Shown here piece by piece: positions 18,976-31,800 of a DNA stretch of 64,000 bases. The translations under genes were made by a program, and so were the position numbers. The stretch is from JAWPMT01 sp965229785 (GTDB taxonomy: Bacteria; Bacteroidota; Bacteroidia; Cytophagales; Cyclobacteriaceae): positions 4,650,001-4,714,000 of the forward strand of contig CBDDJS010000001.1 of NCBI GenBank assembly GCA_965229785.1. Direction: 5' to 3'. Within the stretch, counting starts at the first letter, position 1; each line of letters begins with the position of its first letter. Below the pieces are notes generated by a model, which made no database searches, had not been told where the DNA came from, and worked only from the letters and a program-made list of their open reading frames with translations.

Positions 18976-19842
18976 ATGAAAATTCTTTCCCTACTGAAAA
19001 CCTTAAAAAAACCAACATCGCTGTTTGTATGGGTCATATGTCTATTGTCCTCTTGTGTTTATTCACTTTTCCCTATTTACACAGAAGACACGATCATATT
19101 TGAATCTGAATTATTGGGTACATGGGAAGACCATGATGGTTATAAAATTACTTTTCAACGCTTTTCAGATGAGTCATCCGCAACCACTAGCCACAAAAAG
19201 AAAGCGATTCATACGGACTCATTAATTGGTGATGGTTGGTCCATCCGATCAGAAGAACCCATTTCTATTGAGATTGGAGGTGAATTAGTCTTCGATAAAT
19301 TGAGGATCACAGCTCACATGGACTCCTTAATGCAAGGCCTAATAGTCGATGAAGTAGAAAAAAATGAAGATACAGAAGAGAAAATAAGATCAAGCTCAGC
19401 CAGGTGGTTGCTGAATCAAACCTCTTTTGAAGGTTCTGTTTCTGTAAATAGTGATAAAGCTTACAGAATGACGGTGCAGGATAGTGAAGATGAAAATTCA
19501 GTCTACAAAGTGCACCTGGTAAAAATTGCAGAGAATTACTTCATAGATCTATATCCATTGATCGATACTGAAAGTGGGTTATTTACAGCGAACACATTTC
19601 CCGTTCATACATTCATGAAAGTCAATTTTTCAAGTGACAAGTTTGAGTTGATCTCATTCGACTTAGAAAAACTAAATGACCTCTTTGTAAAAAATCTCGT
19701 GAGATTACGCCACGAAAATGTAGATGGCAACATATTGATTACTGCGCAACCCGAGCAAATCCAGAAATTCCTGAAGGTATACAGTGACAATCAGGAAGTT
19801 TATGAAGAGGCAATCATTTATGGCAAAGTAGCAGCAAAATGA
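18976..19842 (+). CDS. Lipoprotein of unknown function, first gene of a LytS/LytTR operon
   Basis: 288 residues. The N terminus carries a lipobox LLSSC, so Cys27 should be lipidated. Right after it comes SLFPIYTEDTIIFESELLGTW, an opening I associate with uncharacterised Bacteroidota lipoproteins; the rest is predicted beta-rich with an acidic, Ser-rich middle (about residues 110-150). No catalytic motif. It overlaps the histidine kinase start as ATGA, so it is probably made together with the two-component pair and may be the envelope sensor or input for it. That role is inference. Confidence 0.7.
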   Translation: MKILSLLKTLKKPTSLFVWVICLLSSCVYSLFPIYTEDTIIFESELLGTWEDHDGYKITFQRFSDESSATTSHKKKAIHTDSLIGDGWSIRSEEPISIEIGGELVFDKLRITAHMDSLMQGLIVDEVEKNEDTEEKIRSSSARWLLNQTSFEGSVSVNSDKAYRMTVQDSEDENSVYKVHLVKIAENYFIDLYPLIDTESGLFTANTFPVHTFMKVNFSSDKFELISFDLEKLNDLFVKNLVRLRHENVDGNILITAQPEQIQKFLKVYSDNQEVYEEAIIYGKVAAK

Positions 19843-20831
19843 TTGATCAGATGAAAATCATCAGTTGGAGGCCGTTACCGCACATACTTTTCTGGGCGGC
19901 CTCACTCTATTTCATCGGGTCATACTTCTCGGTCTCAGGTAGATTAAGTTCCATTGATATTATCTATGCCTTCAGCTTTCACCTCTGCCTGGTTCCCCTC
20001 GTTTATCTGAATCTGGGATTACTCATTCCAAAAGCCCTGCAAAAAGGAAATTACTACATCTATGCATTAGGGTTGATGGTAAGCTTGGCCTTGACTATAG
20101 CTATGCACTATTTGGTCTTTGAAATTTTGATTCCTGTTGTACTAATTGATTATTACATCGTCTCATTTGTCGATACCTTATCATTGCTTTTGGTATTCGG
20201 AATCTATTTGTTAATCACCTCATTACTTAAATTCTCTAAATCCTGGTTCAGGATTCAGCAGTTAGAGAAGGAAAACATTCGATTCCAATTAAGTGCACTC
20301 AAGGGTCAGATAAATCCCCACTTCTTATTTAATGGACTCAATAGCATCTACGCTTTATCACTGCAAAAAAGTGAAAAGGCTCCTGAAGCCATCTTACTAC
20401 TGTCAGAGTTGCTTCGTTTCTCGCTGTATGAAATAAATAAAGAGAGGGTAACATTAGTTCAGGAAATAAGAAATGTTGAACATTACCTGGCACTACAAAA
20501 GCTTAGATTGAAAAAACCGGAAATGGTAAACCTTTCAATTAATGGCAATCCTGGCGACCGATCTATCTCACCCATGCTATTTCTTCCCATCCTTGAAAAT
20601 GCCTTTAAACACGGTGATCATAATAAAGACATCAATATTTCACTAGAAATAAGCGAGACACTTCTTTTCTGTTGCGAAAACTATATCGATGAAAAAGATC
20701 ATCCGGAGGAACAAGTAGGAGGAATCGGTTTAGAAAACATCAAAAGACGTCTCGATCTGATTTATCCGGGCCATTCCTTGGACATCAAGAAAACTGACTC
20801 AATGTTCACCGTCAAATTAATAATTAGATGA
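19839..20831 (+). CDS. LytS/YehU-type sensor histidine kinase
   Basis: 330 residues. Four hydrophobic segments cover about residues 12-130, giving a membrane sensor with no large extracytoplasmic domain. A short coiled linker leads to the His_kinase domain: QINPHFLFNGLNSI with the phospho-accepting His161, then LLRFSLYEI and a repeat region of the YehU type, and the ATP-binding N box LPILENAFKHG near residues 246-256, followed by a glycine box GGIGLENIKRRL. It autophosphorylates and passes phosphate to the LytTR regulator encoded next, with which it overlaps by four bases (ATGA). The start overlaps the lipoprotein stop in the same way. Confidence 0.93.
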   Translation: MIDQMKIISWRPLPHILFWAASLYFIGSYFSVSGRLSSIDIIYAFSFHLCLVPLVYLNLGLLIPKALQKGNYYIYALGLMVSLALTIAMHYLVFEILIPVVLIDYYIVSFVDTLSLLLVFGIYLLITSLLKFSKSWFRIQQLEKENIRFQLSALKGQINPHFLFNGLNSIYALSLQKSEKAPEAILLLSELLRFSLYEINKERVTLVQEIRNVEHYLALQKLRLKKPEMVNLSINGNPGDRSISPMLFLPILENAFKHGDHNKDINISLEISETLLFCCENYIDEKDHPEEQVGGIGLENIKRRLDLIYPGHSLDIKKTDSMFTVKLIIR

Positions 20832-21508
20832 TAAAATGTGTCATTATAGAAGATGAGCCATTAGCGCAGGATTTACTAAAGCAGTTTGTTTCAGATCATC
20901 CAGATCTTAACCTGCTCGGCTTATTTGATAATCCTATGGATGCCATACAGTTTTTAGAATCCAACAAAGTCGATCTATTATTACTGGACATTAACCTCCC
21001 AAAAGTTTCAGGAATCAATTTCTATAAATCTCTCGCTCAAAAACCCCTTGTCATCTTTACTACAGCTTATACAGATTATGCTGTAGAAGGATTCGAGATC
21101 GATGCCGTTGACTATTTGGTCAAACCTTTTCCATTTGAGCGCTTTCTAAAAGCCATTGCCCGCATCAAGGAAAAATTAAATTCGATATCACGACAAGATG
21201 ACAATGTACTCGTGATTAAATCAGATAAGAAGATATTCAGGATTCCTTATGCTGAAGTTCATTTCATAGAATCCCTTCGAGATTTCGTAAGAATTCATAC
21301 TGATGATGGCGCAATCATTAGCAGTGATACACTCAAAGGTTTAATGGATACTTTGCCTGAAATTACCTTCATTAGGATTCACAAATCCTATATCATCAAC
21401 CTGGGGAAAGTTGATTTCCTTGAAGGAAACCAAATCAGTCTGGGTAATAAGAAACTACCAGTCGGCCAATCATACAGAGAAGAAATAAATAAGAAATTTA
21501 ACAGGTAG
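20828..21508 (+). CDS. LytTR-family response regulator
   Basis: 226 residues. A receiver domain fills about residues 1-115: acidic pair Glu8/Asp9, phospho-acceptor Asp54 in LLLLDINLPKVSG, and Lys99 in YLVKPF. A LytTR DNA-binding domain follows at about 125-226 (FIESLRDFVRIHT, FIRIHKSYIINL). It is the partner of the upstream kinase. LytTR regulators bind direct repeats upstream of envelope genes; I could not find such a repeat pair in the neighbouring region, so its targets are unknown. The gene ends 190 bases before the rRNA terminator, which faces it. Confidence 0.93.
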   Translation: MIKCVIIEDEPLAQDLLKQFVSDHPDLNLLGLFDNPMDAIQFLESNKVDLLLLDINLPKVSGINFYKSLAQKPLVIFTTAYTDYAVEGFEIDAVDYLVKPFPFERFLKAIARIKEKLNSISRQDDNVLVIKSDKKIFRIPYAEVHFIESLRDFVRIHTDDGAIISSDTLKGLMDTLPEITFIRIHKSYIINLGKVDFLEGNQISLGNKKLPVGQSYREEINKKFNR

Positions 21509-21697
21509 GAACATTCAACTATCGGGAATATTTCTAGAGACCATTATCAAGATATTCTATTGATCAATAGGGTTGGGTGTTGAATACAATACTTGTTGAA
21601 CTTCATCAACATAATTAACTACGGATCAATGGAGAAATTATTCTACGGGTTATCCTCTTGATCCTGATCCGTCGATACTTTCAGGAGTTGGTATAAA

Positions 21698-21731
21698 TAA
21701 AAAAAGGGTATCACATTACTGTAATACCCTT
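21698..21731 (-). terminator. Intrinsic terminator of the rRNA operon
   Basis: On the minus strand AAGGGTAT and ATACCCTT form an eight-pair stem, extended by ACA/TGT after a mismatch, with a TTAC loop, followed at once by a run of T. It lies just after the 5S gene. Confidence 0.85.
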
Positions 21732-21738
21732 GATAAAA

Positions 21739-21848
<110 letters not shown>

Positions 21849-22019
21849 AAAATCTTCGGTTATCTAGGACAGGTGTCACACACCCTCGAACTATCCGTCC
21901 GCCTATAATCACCATAAAGTCTTAGTACTCAGTACTTCTTACTTTGTACTTTAATATCCTTAACATGTTGTCAGAGTAAAAGATCCTTTGAGTTAATCTC
22001 AATCGAGTATAGTCGCTTA

Positions 22020-24881
<2,862 letters not shown>

Positions 24882-25161
24882 AGTAGTTGCCGACTAATCA
24901 CGTCGGCGTAACGATATACTCGTGTAGTATCTCTACTACATTAAATTAATTCTCAGTGAATCTTTTACTCTTTTACAACATGTCAATGAACTCTTACTTC
25001 AGTTTCTAGCTCTCCGCTAATAATCAACGGCTCATCAATTATTATCATCCAGCATCTGAATTAGATTTTTCAACAGATTCCTATATCTCTTGAAAACTTT
25101 GAAGTTTGTTCAACTTCTTCAATAAAATTAAAGTGATCCTTCTAATCACTTTCTCTTTTTG

Positions 25162-25235
25162 TGGAGGATATCGGAGTCGAACCGATGACCTCCTGCGTGC
25201 AAGGCAGGCGCTCTAGCCAGCTGAGCTAATCCCCC
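25162..25235 (-). tRNA. tRNA-Ala (UGC)
   Basis: 74 bases on the minus strand, opening GGGGGATTAGCTCAGCTGG, anticodon loop CTTGCACG (anticodon TGC), T arm GGTTCGACTCC, acceptor stem GGGGGAT/ATCCTCC with discriminator A. CCA is not encoded. It lies in the 16S-23S spacer. Confidence 0.96.
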
Positions 25236-25283
25236 AATAATTCAAGTACAACCGTAATCCTGTTCCCCGTCAGACCTATTTAG

Positions 25284-25357
25284 TGGGCCTGCGTGGACTC
25301 GAACCACGGACCTCTACATTATCAGTGTAGCGCTCTAACCACCTGAGCTACAGGCCC
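25284..25357 (-). tRNA. tRNA-Ile (GAU)
   Basis: 74 bases on the minus strand, opening GGGCCTGTAGCTCAGGTGG, anticodon loop CTGATAAT (anticodon GAT), T arm GGTTCGAGTCC, acceptor GGGCCTG/CAGGCCC with discriminator A. It lies between 16S and tRNA-Ala, the usual order of such spacers. Confidence 0.96.
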
Positions 25358-25486
25358 ATCATATAATCCTATGACGGACAGGTCGGTTCAACCGATTTTC
25401 TCAATAATCTTAAGTCTAGGACTTCATCCTAAACTCGAACAAATGTTGGTAACAAATAATCCCACTAGTAAAACAAGTCATCTCCA

Positions 25487-27007
<1,521 letters not shown>

Positions 27008-27364
27008 TTATACTATAAAGATTATTTGAATCCTCGCTTTACTATTTACTCATTAAAAGAATTAAACAGAGTCTAACCAAATTTAACTTCAGTCAACTCC
27101 GGTGGAATCATTTGCTACCTTAACATTCATTCAAAGAACTTCTACCTCTTCAGCTTAAAAGCCAACATTATCCAGTCATTACGCTCCCTAAAAAGCTCAA
27201 TCAGAAATGATACTTCCCGATCTTTTAACTCCTAAATACTATCAACAAAACCTCAAGATTTGAATCGAAATACCCTACTGGTACCTCAACTTTTTTGGAC
27301 TTTTTATCGCCCTTTTTCGCTCCCTTTTCTGCCTCTCTGCTATCCCTCTGCCCGAAAGCGGATG
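27008..27364 (-). other. rRNA leader region without genes
   Basis: Between the promoter near 27365 and the 16S start there are about 350 bases of AT-rich leader. It has no convincing coding frame. It should contain processing stems for 16S maturation, but I could not place one with confidence. Confidence 0.5.
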
Positions 27365-27394
27365 CAAAGATAGAAAGATTATTTTAACTACAAA
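27365..27394 (-). promoter_or_regulatory. rRNA operon promoter
   Basis: On the minus strand TTTG (27394-27391), 18 bases, then TATCTTTG (27372-27365). This fits the Bacteroidota sigma-A pattern TTTG ... TAnnTTTG. The AT-rich flank upstream suits a strong promoter. No other match is as good between purA and 16S. Confidence 0.7.
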
Positions 27395-27500
27395 CTCAAA
27401 TTGAATTTTTTCTAAAATATTTTTGAGAACTTTCCTTTTCTCGTTCGAAAAGGGTCACAAATATAGGCATACTAACTTTAATAGCGCTCAAAAACATTTA

Positions 27501-27546
27501 AATAAAATTGATTCTTCATATCAATCAAAGAACACGAAGAATCAAT
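27501..27546 (-). terminator. Intrinsic terminator after purA
   Basis: Inverted repeat ATTGATTCTTC (27536-27546 and 27507-27517, 11 pairs) with an 18-base loop, followed on the minus strand by TTTTATTT. It lies 15 bases after the purA stop and separates purA from the rRNA promoter. Confidence 0.75.
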
Positions 27547-27560
27547 GGCTTTCACGGAGA

Positions 27561-28829
27561 TTAACTACGAGTGATTGTTTGTTTTCTATCTGGCCCTATA
27601 GAAACCAGATTAATCGGAACTCCTGTGGAATTCTCAATGAAGCTGATGTAGTCTGACAACTCAGATGGAAATTTATCAAAGCCATCTGCCTCGTCCTGAT
27701 CAGACCATGAGCTGAAATCTTCCAACACTAAATCCCACTCGTCATCATTGTAATACAATGGTACCTCGGAAATAGCTTCTCCTCCTTTCTTATAGCCTGT
27801 ACACACCTTAATGTCATCTAAGCCAGCTAATACATCTACTTTCATCATAAAGAGCTGAGAAACTCCGTTAATCATAGTAGCATAATTAAGGGCTGGCAAG
27901 TCTAACCAGCCGCAACGTCTAGGACGACCAGTTGTAGCTCCGAATTCATTTCCTTTCTTTCTCAGGTCTTCACCAGATTGATCATGGAGCTCCGTTGGAA
28001 AAGGGCCACTACCCACACGGGTACAATAGGCTTTGAATATGCCAAAGACTTCTCCAATCCTATGGGGAGGAATACCTAACCCCGTACAAGCACCTGCAGA
28101 AATTGTGTTAGAACTGGTAACGAATGGATAACTTCCAAAATCCACATCTAACAGGGATCCCTGAGCTCCTTCAGCCAGCACTGACTTCCCCTGGGATAAC
28201 ATATCATTCAGCAGATATTCCGTATTTCTAATCTGCAGACCTGACATCACCTCGACGTAATTCCAAAACTCTTGTTCCGCTTCCGCTAGATTGTATTCAA
28301 AATCATGCTGTTCTAATATACGCAGATGCCGATCCCTAACCCTTTCATACCTCTCCTTAAAATCTTTCTCCAGGATATCTCCAACACGCAATCCAACTCT
28401 CGCCATTTTATCCTGATAGGTTGGTCCTATTCCTCGTAACGTCGAACCTATCTTTGACTTACCCTTCGCTTTTTCGTAAGCCTGATCCAACAATCTGTGT
28501 GTCGGTAAAATGATCTGGGCCTTGGTGGACAATATTAATTGTGACTGAATGTCAATATTGAAAGGCTCCAATTCCTCCAATTCTTTTCCGAAGGTAATTG
28601 GATCTAAGACAACTCCATTTCCAACAACATTCAAAATCTTCTCATGAAAGATGCCTGACGGAATTTGATGTAAAACATGTTTATGGCCATCAAACTCCAG
28701 CGTATGACCGGCATTTGGCCCTCCCTGAAAACGCGCAACAATGTCGTACTTAGGTGCCAAGTAGTCTACCACCTTTCCTTTTCCTTCATCGCCCCACTGG
28801 AGGCCTAGAAGGATATCAACTGCACTCAT
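27561..28829 (-). CDS. purA: Adenylosuccinate synthetase
   Basis: 422 residues, the usual length. It joins IMP and aspartate using GTP to make adenylosuccinate, the first step from IMP to AMP, in the cytosol. The N-terminal P-loop QWGDEGKGK (residues 11-19) with catalytic Asp, the GGPNAGHT motif with catalytic His, RGIGPTYQDK, and GTxTGRPRRCGWLD-like motif (ATTGRPRRCGWLD) are all present. The start ATG is six bases after the STAS gene, so the two are likely co-transcribed. Terminator follows. Confidence 0.97.
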   Translation of the reverse strand: MSAVDILLGLQWGDEGKGKVVDYLAPKYDIVARFQGGPNAGHTLEFDGHKHVLHQIPSGIFHEKILNVVGNGVVLDPITFGKELEELEPFNIDIQSQLILSTKAQIILPTHRLLDQAYEKAKGKSKIGSTLRGIGPTYQDKMARVGLRVGDILEKDFKERYERVRDRHLRILEQHDFEYNLAEAEQEFWNYVEVMSGLQIRNTEYLLNDMLSQGKSVLAEGAQGSLLDVDFGSYPFVTSSNTISAGACTGLGIPPHRIGEVFGIFKAYCTRVGSGPFPTELHDQSGEDLRKKGNEFGATTGRPRRCGWLDLPALNYATMINGVSQLFMMKVDVLAGLDDIKVCTGYKKGGEAISEVPLYYNDDEWDLVLEDFSSWSDQDEADGFDKFPSELSDYISFIENSTGVPINLVSIGPDRKQTITRS

Positions 28830-28835
28830 TTTTAA

Positions 28836-29183
28836 TTATTGATTGACGATCTTAGTTATGACCTCTTCTTCGGAATCAGCAATGTTAAATATTGCCTGGA
28901 GTTTAGTAATGATGAGTAATTTTTTTACATGTTCGGACGGATTGATCAAATAGAGTTCACCGCCTTTGTTCCGAAACTTTGTTAGAATGGTAATGAGTAC
29001 ACCAATACCACTGGAGTTAATGTATCTAACATCCGTAATATTTACCAGGCAAAACCTTGCCTGATCCTTGCCAAGCACATCGTTAACGATTTCTACCAGT
29101 TCAGGACCTTTGTTTTCACCGATCAGGTCTCCAGAGAACTCCAATCTAAATATGTTGTCTTTTATCGTGTGTGTGTAATTCAT
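28836..29183 (-). CDS. STAS-domain anti-sigma-factor antagonist
   Basis: 115 residues, a single STAS domain of the SpoIIAA/RsbV type. The switch site INSSGIGVL has Ser57/Ser58, the second being the likely phospho-acceptor of a partner HPK-like anti-sigma kinase. No such kinase or phosphatase is encoded in the window, so its partner lies elsewhere. Six bases separate it from purA; coupling of a partner-switch protein to a purine gene is probably positional rather than functional. Confidence 0.88.
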   Translation of the reverse strand: MNYTHTIKDNIFRLEFSGDLIGENKGPELVEIVNDVLGKDQARFCLVNITDVRYINSSGIGVLITILTKFRNKGGELYLINPSEHVKKLLIITKLQAIFNIADSEEEVITKIVNQ

Positions 29184-29259
29184 TTTGATCTAACGATGGC
29201 TAACAATAAGTTTCAAAGCATTGACCTTCAATGATTCGCCAATGAAATTGATTCTTGCT

Positions 29260-29267
29260 CAAAGTTA
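29260..29267 (-). promoter_or_regulatory. Candidate -7 element before the STAS-purA pair
   Basis: TAACTTTG on the minus strand, 77 bases before the STAS start, matches TAnnTTTG. No TTG stands at the expected -33 spacing, so confidence is low. Confidence 0.35.
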
Positions 29268-29300
29268 AGGTTTAATAGAATATAGAGCCTTGCCTTTTGG

Positions 29301-29351
29301 CTATTTGGCCTTTTGACAGGTTAAGTAGTACACTAATCGACTATTTGGCCT
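29301..29351. repeat. Short direct repeat in the gap between ctp and STAS genes
   Basis: CTATTTGGCCT occurs at 29301-29311 and again at 29341-29351, exactly 40 bases apart, within a TTTTGGC-rich stretch. No coding frame explains it. Confidence 0.6.
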
Positions 29352-29384
29352 GTGGACTTTTGTGGCCTTGCAGCTCTCAGGTTT

Positions 29385-31046
29385 TTAATTTCCAGATAGT
29401 AATGATTGGTATTTGCCCTGATCATTAAGTGCTTCTACTGCCGCCAAGATGTCCCGATCTTTTTCGAATGTAGATTCTATGATGCCTTTTTGAAACTGAT
29501 ATCTTCCGGCAATCTCTTGTTCTATTAATATCCGAATCTCACTTTGGAAGGTCATTAAATCTTGTTCTTTATTGTGTAAAGTCGCTTTTTGAAGCTCTGT
29601 GATCTGACTTTGAATTTCATCAAAGTATTTTTCTTCTTTCGCTGTTTTCACCAAAGCCTCAATTGTGCGTTCCACTTTCGTTGTATAATCATAATCCCGA
29701 CCCTTAAGCCAAGAAACGAATCCATTGTATTCTTCATCGGACAAACGGAAGGTTTTCGCATCGAAAGGCTCTTCCAGTTTTCCATGGACAAATTCGGTCA
29801 CAAAATTGAAGATATGATCTTTGCGAAGCAGGCTAATCGTAATAGGAGCATATTTTGTTCGGCCTACCGCAATATCAGGATCCAAGCCTCCTCCATCGAA
29901 TACCAGGCGACCTCCTTTTGTCTTGAATTCCACCTTTAACGAATCCGGCACTTTCCCCACACTTCCATCAGGATTTCTATGGCTATAATCTATTGCCTGA
30001 ATGCATCTACCACTAGGGATATAATATTTTGCCGTGGTAACTTTCAATTGAGAGTTGTAGGCCAATGGTCGAGTTTGCTGGACCAGTCCTTTGCCAAAAG
30101 TCCGTCGACCTATTAACACTCCACGATCGTAATCCTGTATGACTCCAGCTACTATTTCTGAAGCCGAAGCCGAGCCATTATCAGTAAGCACCGCGACAGG
30201 TATGTCCGTATCAATCGGATTGTTAAGCGATCTATAAGTTTTGGTCCAGGCATCCAATTTCCCTTTGGTGCTTACTACTTCTACCCCTCTAGGCACAAAT
30301 ACATTCGACACATTGATGGCTTCTTCCAACAACCCTCCAGGATTGCCTCGTAAATCTAAGATTACTTTTTCTGCTCCCTCGGCTTTTAAATTTTTTAAAG
30401 CATTCGCGACCTCTGCTCCCGCTTTGGTGGTGAAGTCCGTCAATCTTATGTAGGCAATGTCATCATTGATCATTCCTGAAAATGGGACATTATTGACTGT
30501 GATCTTCTCTCTTTTTAATTCAACATCAAAAGTTCCCTCTTGTTTGTATCGCTTTACTGTCAGTTTAATCGCCGAATTAGATTGACCTTTCAACAATTTC
30601 GAAATTTGATCCGAAGGCTTATCCGCCAGGTCAACTCCATTGATTTTTAAGATTTGGTCTCCAATCCTTAATCCAGCCCGATGCGCCGCATAGCCTTCGT
30701 AAGGAAGAACGATCGTATTAATACCATCTTTTTTATCGACCACTGCTCCAATACCACCATACTCACCCGTGGTGACTGTAAGATAATCTTCGATATCGTC
30801 CTCACCAATGTATGTTGTATAAGGATCCAGGTTTGACAACATGGCTTCAATACCCGACTTCATCAAAGTGTTTGGGTTTACCTCGTCAACATAGTAAGCA
30901 TTAACTTCCTTGAAAAGTGTGGCGAAAATGTCAAGGTTTTTGACAATCTGGAAATATCGATCATTTGAAGGATTAGCAAAGGCTAATGTGACTGTGGCCA
31001 CAACAGTTAAAATGATGATGTATTTCGCTCCTCTTTTCATGTGCAT
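29385..31046 (-). CDS. C-terminal processing protease, S41 family
   Basis: 553 residues; start at 31046 or at the ATG two codons later (MKRGAKY), which precedes the membrane/signal segment (YIIILTVVATVTLAFA). A PDZ domain covers about 95-175 (GEYGGIGAVV). The S41 core follows: catalytic Ser294 in GSASASEIVAG and Lys319 in RTFGKG, 25 residues apart as in E. coli Tsp. The C-terminal 150 residues are helical and charged, a common extension in Bacteroidota homologues. It cleaves periplasmic or membrane proteins from their C termini. It lies 45 bases after rnpA. Confidence 0.93.
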   Translation of the reverse strand: MHMKRGAKYIIILTVVATVTLAFANPSNDRYFQIVKNLDIFATLFKEVNAYYVDEVNPNTLMKSGIEAMLSNLDPYTTYIGEDDIEDYLTVTTGEYGGIGAVVDKKDGINTIVLPYEGYAAHRAGLRIGDQILKINGVDLADKPSDQISKLLKGQSNSAIKLTVKRYKQEGTFDVELKREKITVNNVPFSGMINDDIAYIRLTDFTTKAGAEVANALKNLKAEGAEKVILDLRGNPGGLLEEAINVSNVFVPRGVEVVSTKGKLDAWTKTYRSLNNPIDTDIPVAVLTDNGSASASEIVAGVIQDYDRGVLIGRRTFGKGLVQQTRPLAYNSQLKVTTAKYYIPSGRCIQAIDYSHRNPDGSVGKVPDSLKVEFKTKGGRLVFDGGGLDPDIAVGRTKYAPITISLLRKDHIFNFVTEFVHGKLEEPFDAKTFRLSDEEYNGFVSWLKGRDYDYTTKVERTIEALVKTAKEEKYFDEIQSQITELQKATLHNKEQDLMTFQSEIRILIEQEIAGRYQFQKGIIESTFEKDRDILAAVEALNDQGKYQSLLSGN

Positions 31047-31091
31047 TACTTTAATTCAATCGCCACCTCATGGCCATTGATGATCTTCGTT

Positions 31092-31472
31092 TTAAGACAA
31101 TCTCTGTTCTAAACGTTGCATCAAGGTAATTAGTTTTTCCTGAATTTGCTGAAAGGAAAGTGTATCAGGGCTCAGAAAAAGAAAAGCGAGGTGAATGTGT
31201 TGTTTGTCGGAAAGTAAACTGTGCTTGTTTTGCCGATAAGCCTCTCTGATTCTTCGTTTCAACAAGTTCCTTGACACAGCCTTTTTATGATGCTTCTTAG
31301 GAACGACAACCAAGATTTTATTTTCTCCTGGCTCATCGAAAACGACATACTTCAATAAAATTGGCTTAACGAAAAAAGAGGAACTCTTCTGGAAAAGCTC
31401 CTCTATCTCTTTTTTACTCTTCAGCCTTTCGGTGGCTTTGAGTGTATATTTTGGCCGGACCTCTGAAGTCAT
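31092..31472 (-). CDS. rnpA: Ribonuclease P protein component
   Basis: 126 residues. It helps the RNase P RNA remove 5' leaders from precursor tRNAs. The RNR signature RNLLKRRIREAYR (about residues 71-83) and the N-terminal hydrophobic LKSKKEIEELF segment are typical. It starts 12 bases after rpmH, the classic rpmH-rnpA order. Confidence 0.95.
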   Translation of the reverse strand: MTSEVRPKYTLKATERLKSKKEIEELFQKSSSFFVKPILLKYVVFDEPGENKILVVVPKKHHKKAVSRNLLKRRIREAYRQNKHSLLSDKQHIHLAFLFLSPDTLSFQQIQEKLITLMQRLEQRLS

Positions 31473-31484
31473 GGCCTACTTATT

Positions 31485-31643
31485 TTATCTTTTGTGCTTG
31501 CTCTCGCTAGAAACACTCAATTTCTTTCTGCCTTTTGCTCTTCTTCTGGCAAGTACCCCTCTTCCACCTACAGATTCCATTCTTGATCTGAAACCATGTT
31601 TGTTCTTTCTTTTTCTGTTTGAGGGTTGAAATGTTCTTTTCAT
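31485..31643 (-). CDS. rpmH: 50S ribosomal protein L34
   Basis: 52 residues, read directly on the minus strand: start ATG at 31643, TAA at 31485. The protein begins MKRTFQPSNRKRKNKHGFR and contains RMESVGGRGVLARRRAKGR, unmistakable L34. The tail SVSSESKHKR is a little longer than in E. coli. The promoter lies about 20 bases upstream. Confidence 0.97.
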   Translation of the reverse strand: MKRTFQPSNRKRKNKHGFRSRMESVGGRGVLARRRAKGRKKLSVSSESKHKR

Positions 31644-31669
31644 TTCTTGCTTGTTTTAAAAACGGAGGG

Positions 31670-31699
31670 CAAAGATAATTTTTTATTTCTTAAATTCAA
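31670..31699 (-). promoter_or_regulatory. rpmH-rnpA promoter
   Basis: On the minus strand TTG (31699-31697), 19 bases, then TATCTTTG (31677-31670), a full match to TTG-N19-TAnnTTTG. The -7 octamer is identical to that of the rRNA operon. The start of transcription would be about 20 bases before the rpmH ATG. Confidence 0.75.
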
Positions 31700-31772
31700 T
31701 TTCCGAAGCAAGATTCTATGAGAAATCTTTAGCACAATTCAGAAAACGCTAATTCACAACCTAAGCCGGGCG

Positions 31773-31800
31773 ACCCTACCTCCCTCAAGGAGGGGAATTC
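31773..31800. repeat. GC-rich palindrome after the PfkB kinase gene
   Basis: The sequence around CCTCCCTCAAGGAGGGG can form a short hairpin. It ends at the stop codon of the PfkB gene and has no T-run after it on the minus strand. It is similar in style to the CCCCC/GGGGG palindromes at 35091 and 44861 but is not the same sequence. Confidence 0.45.

Noticed and set aside
31773..31800. Intrinsic terminator after the PfkB kinase gene
   Set aside because: A hairpin can form but there is no T-run on the minus strand.
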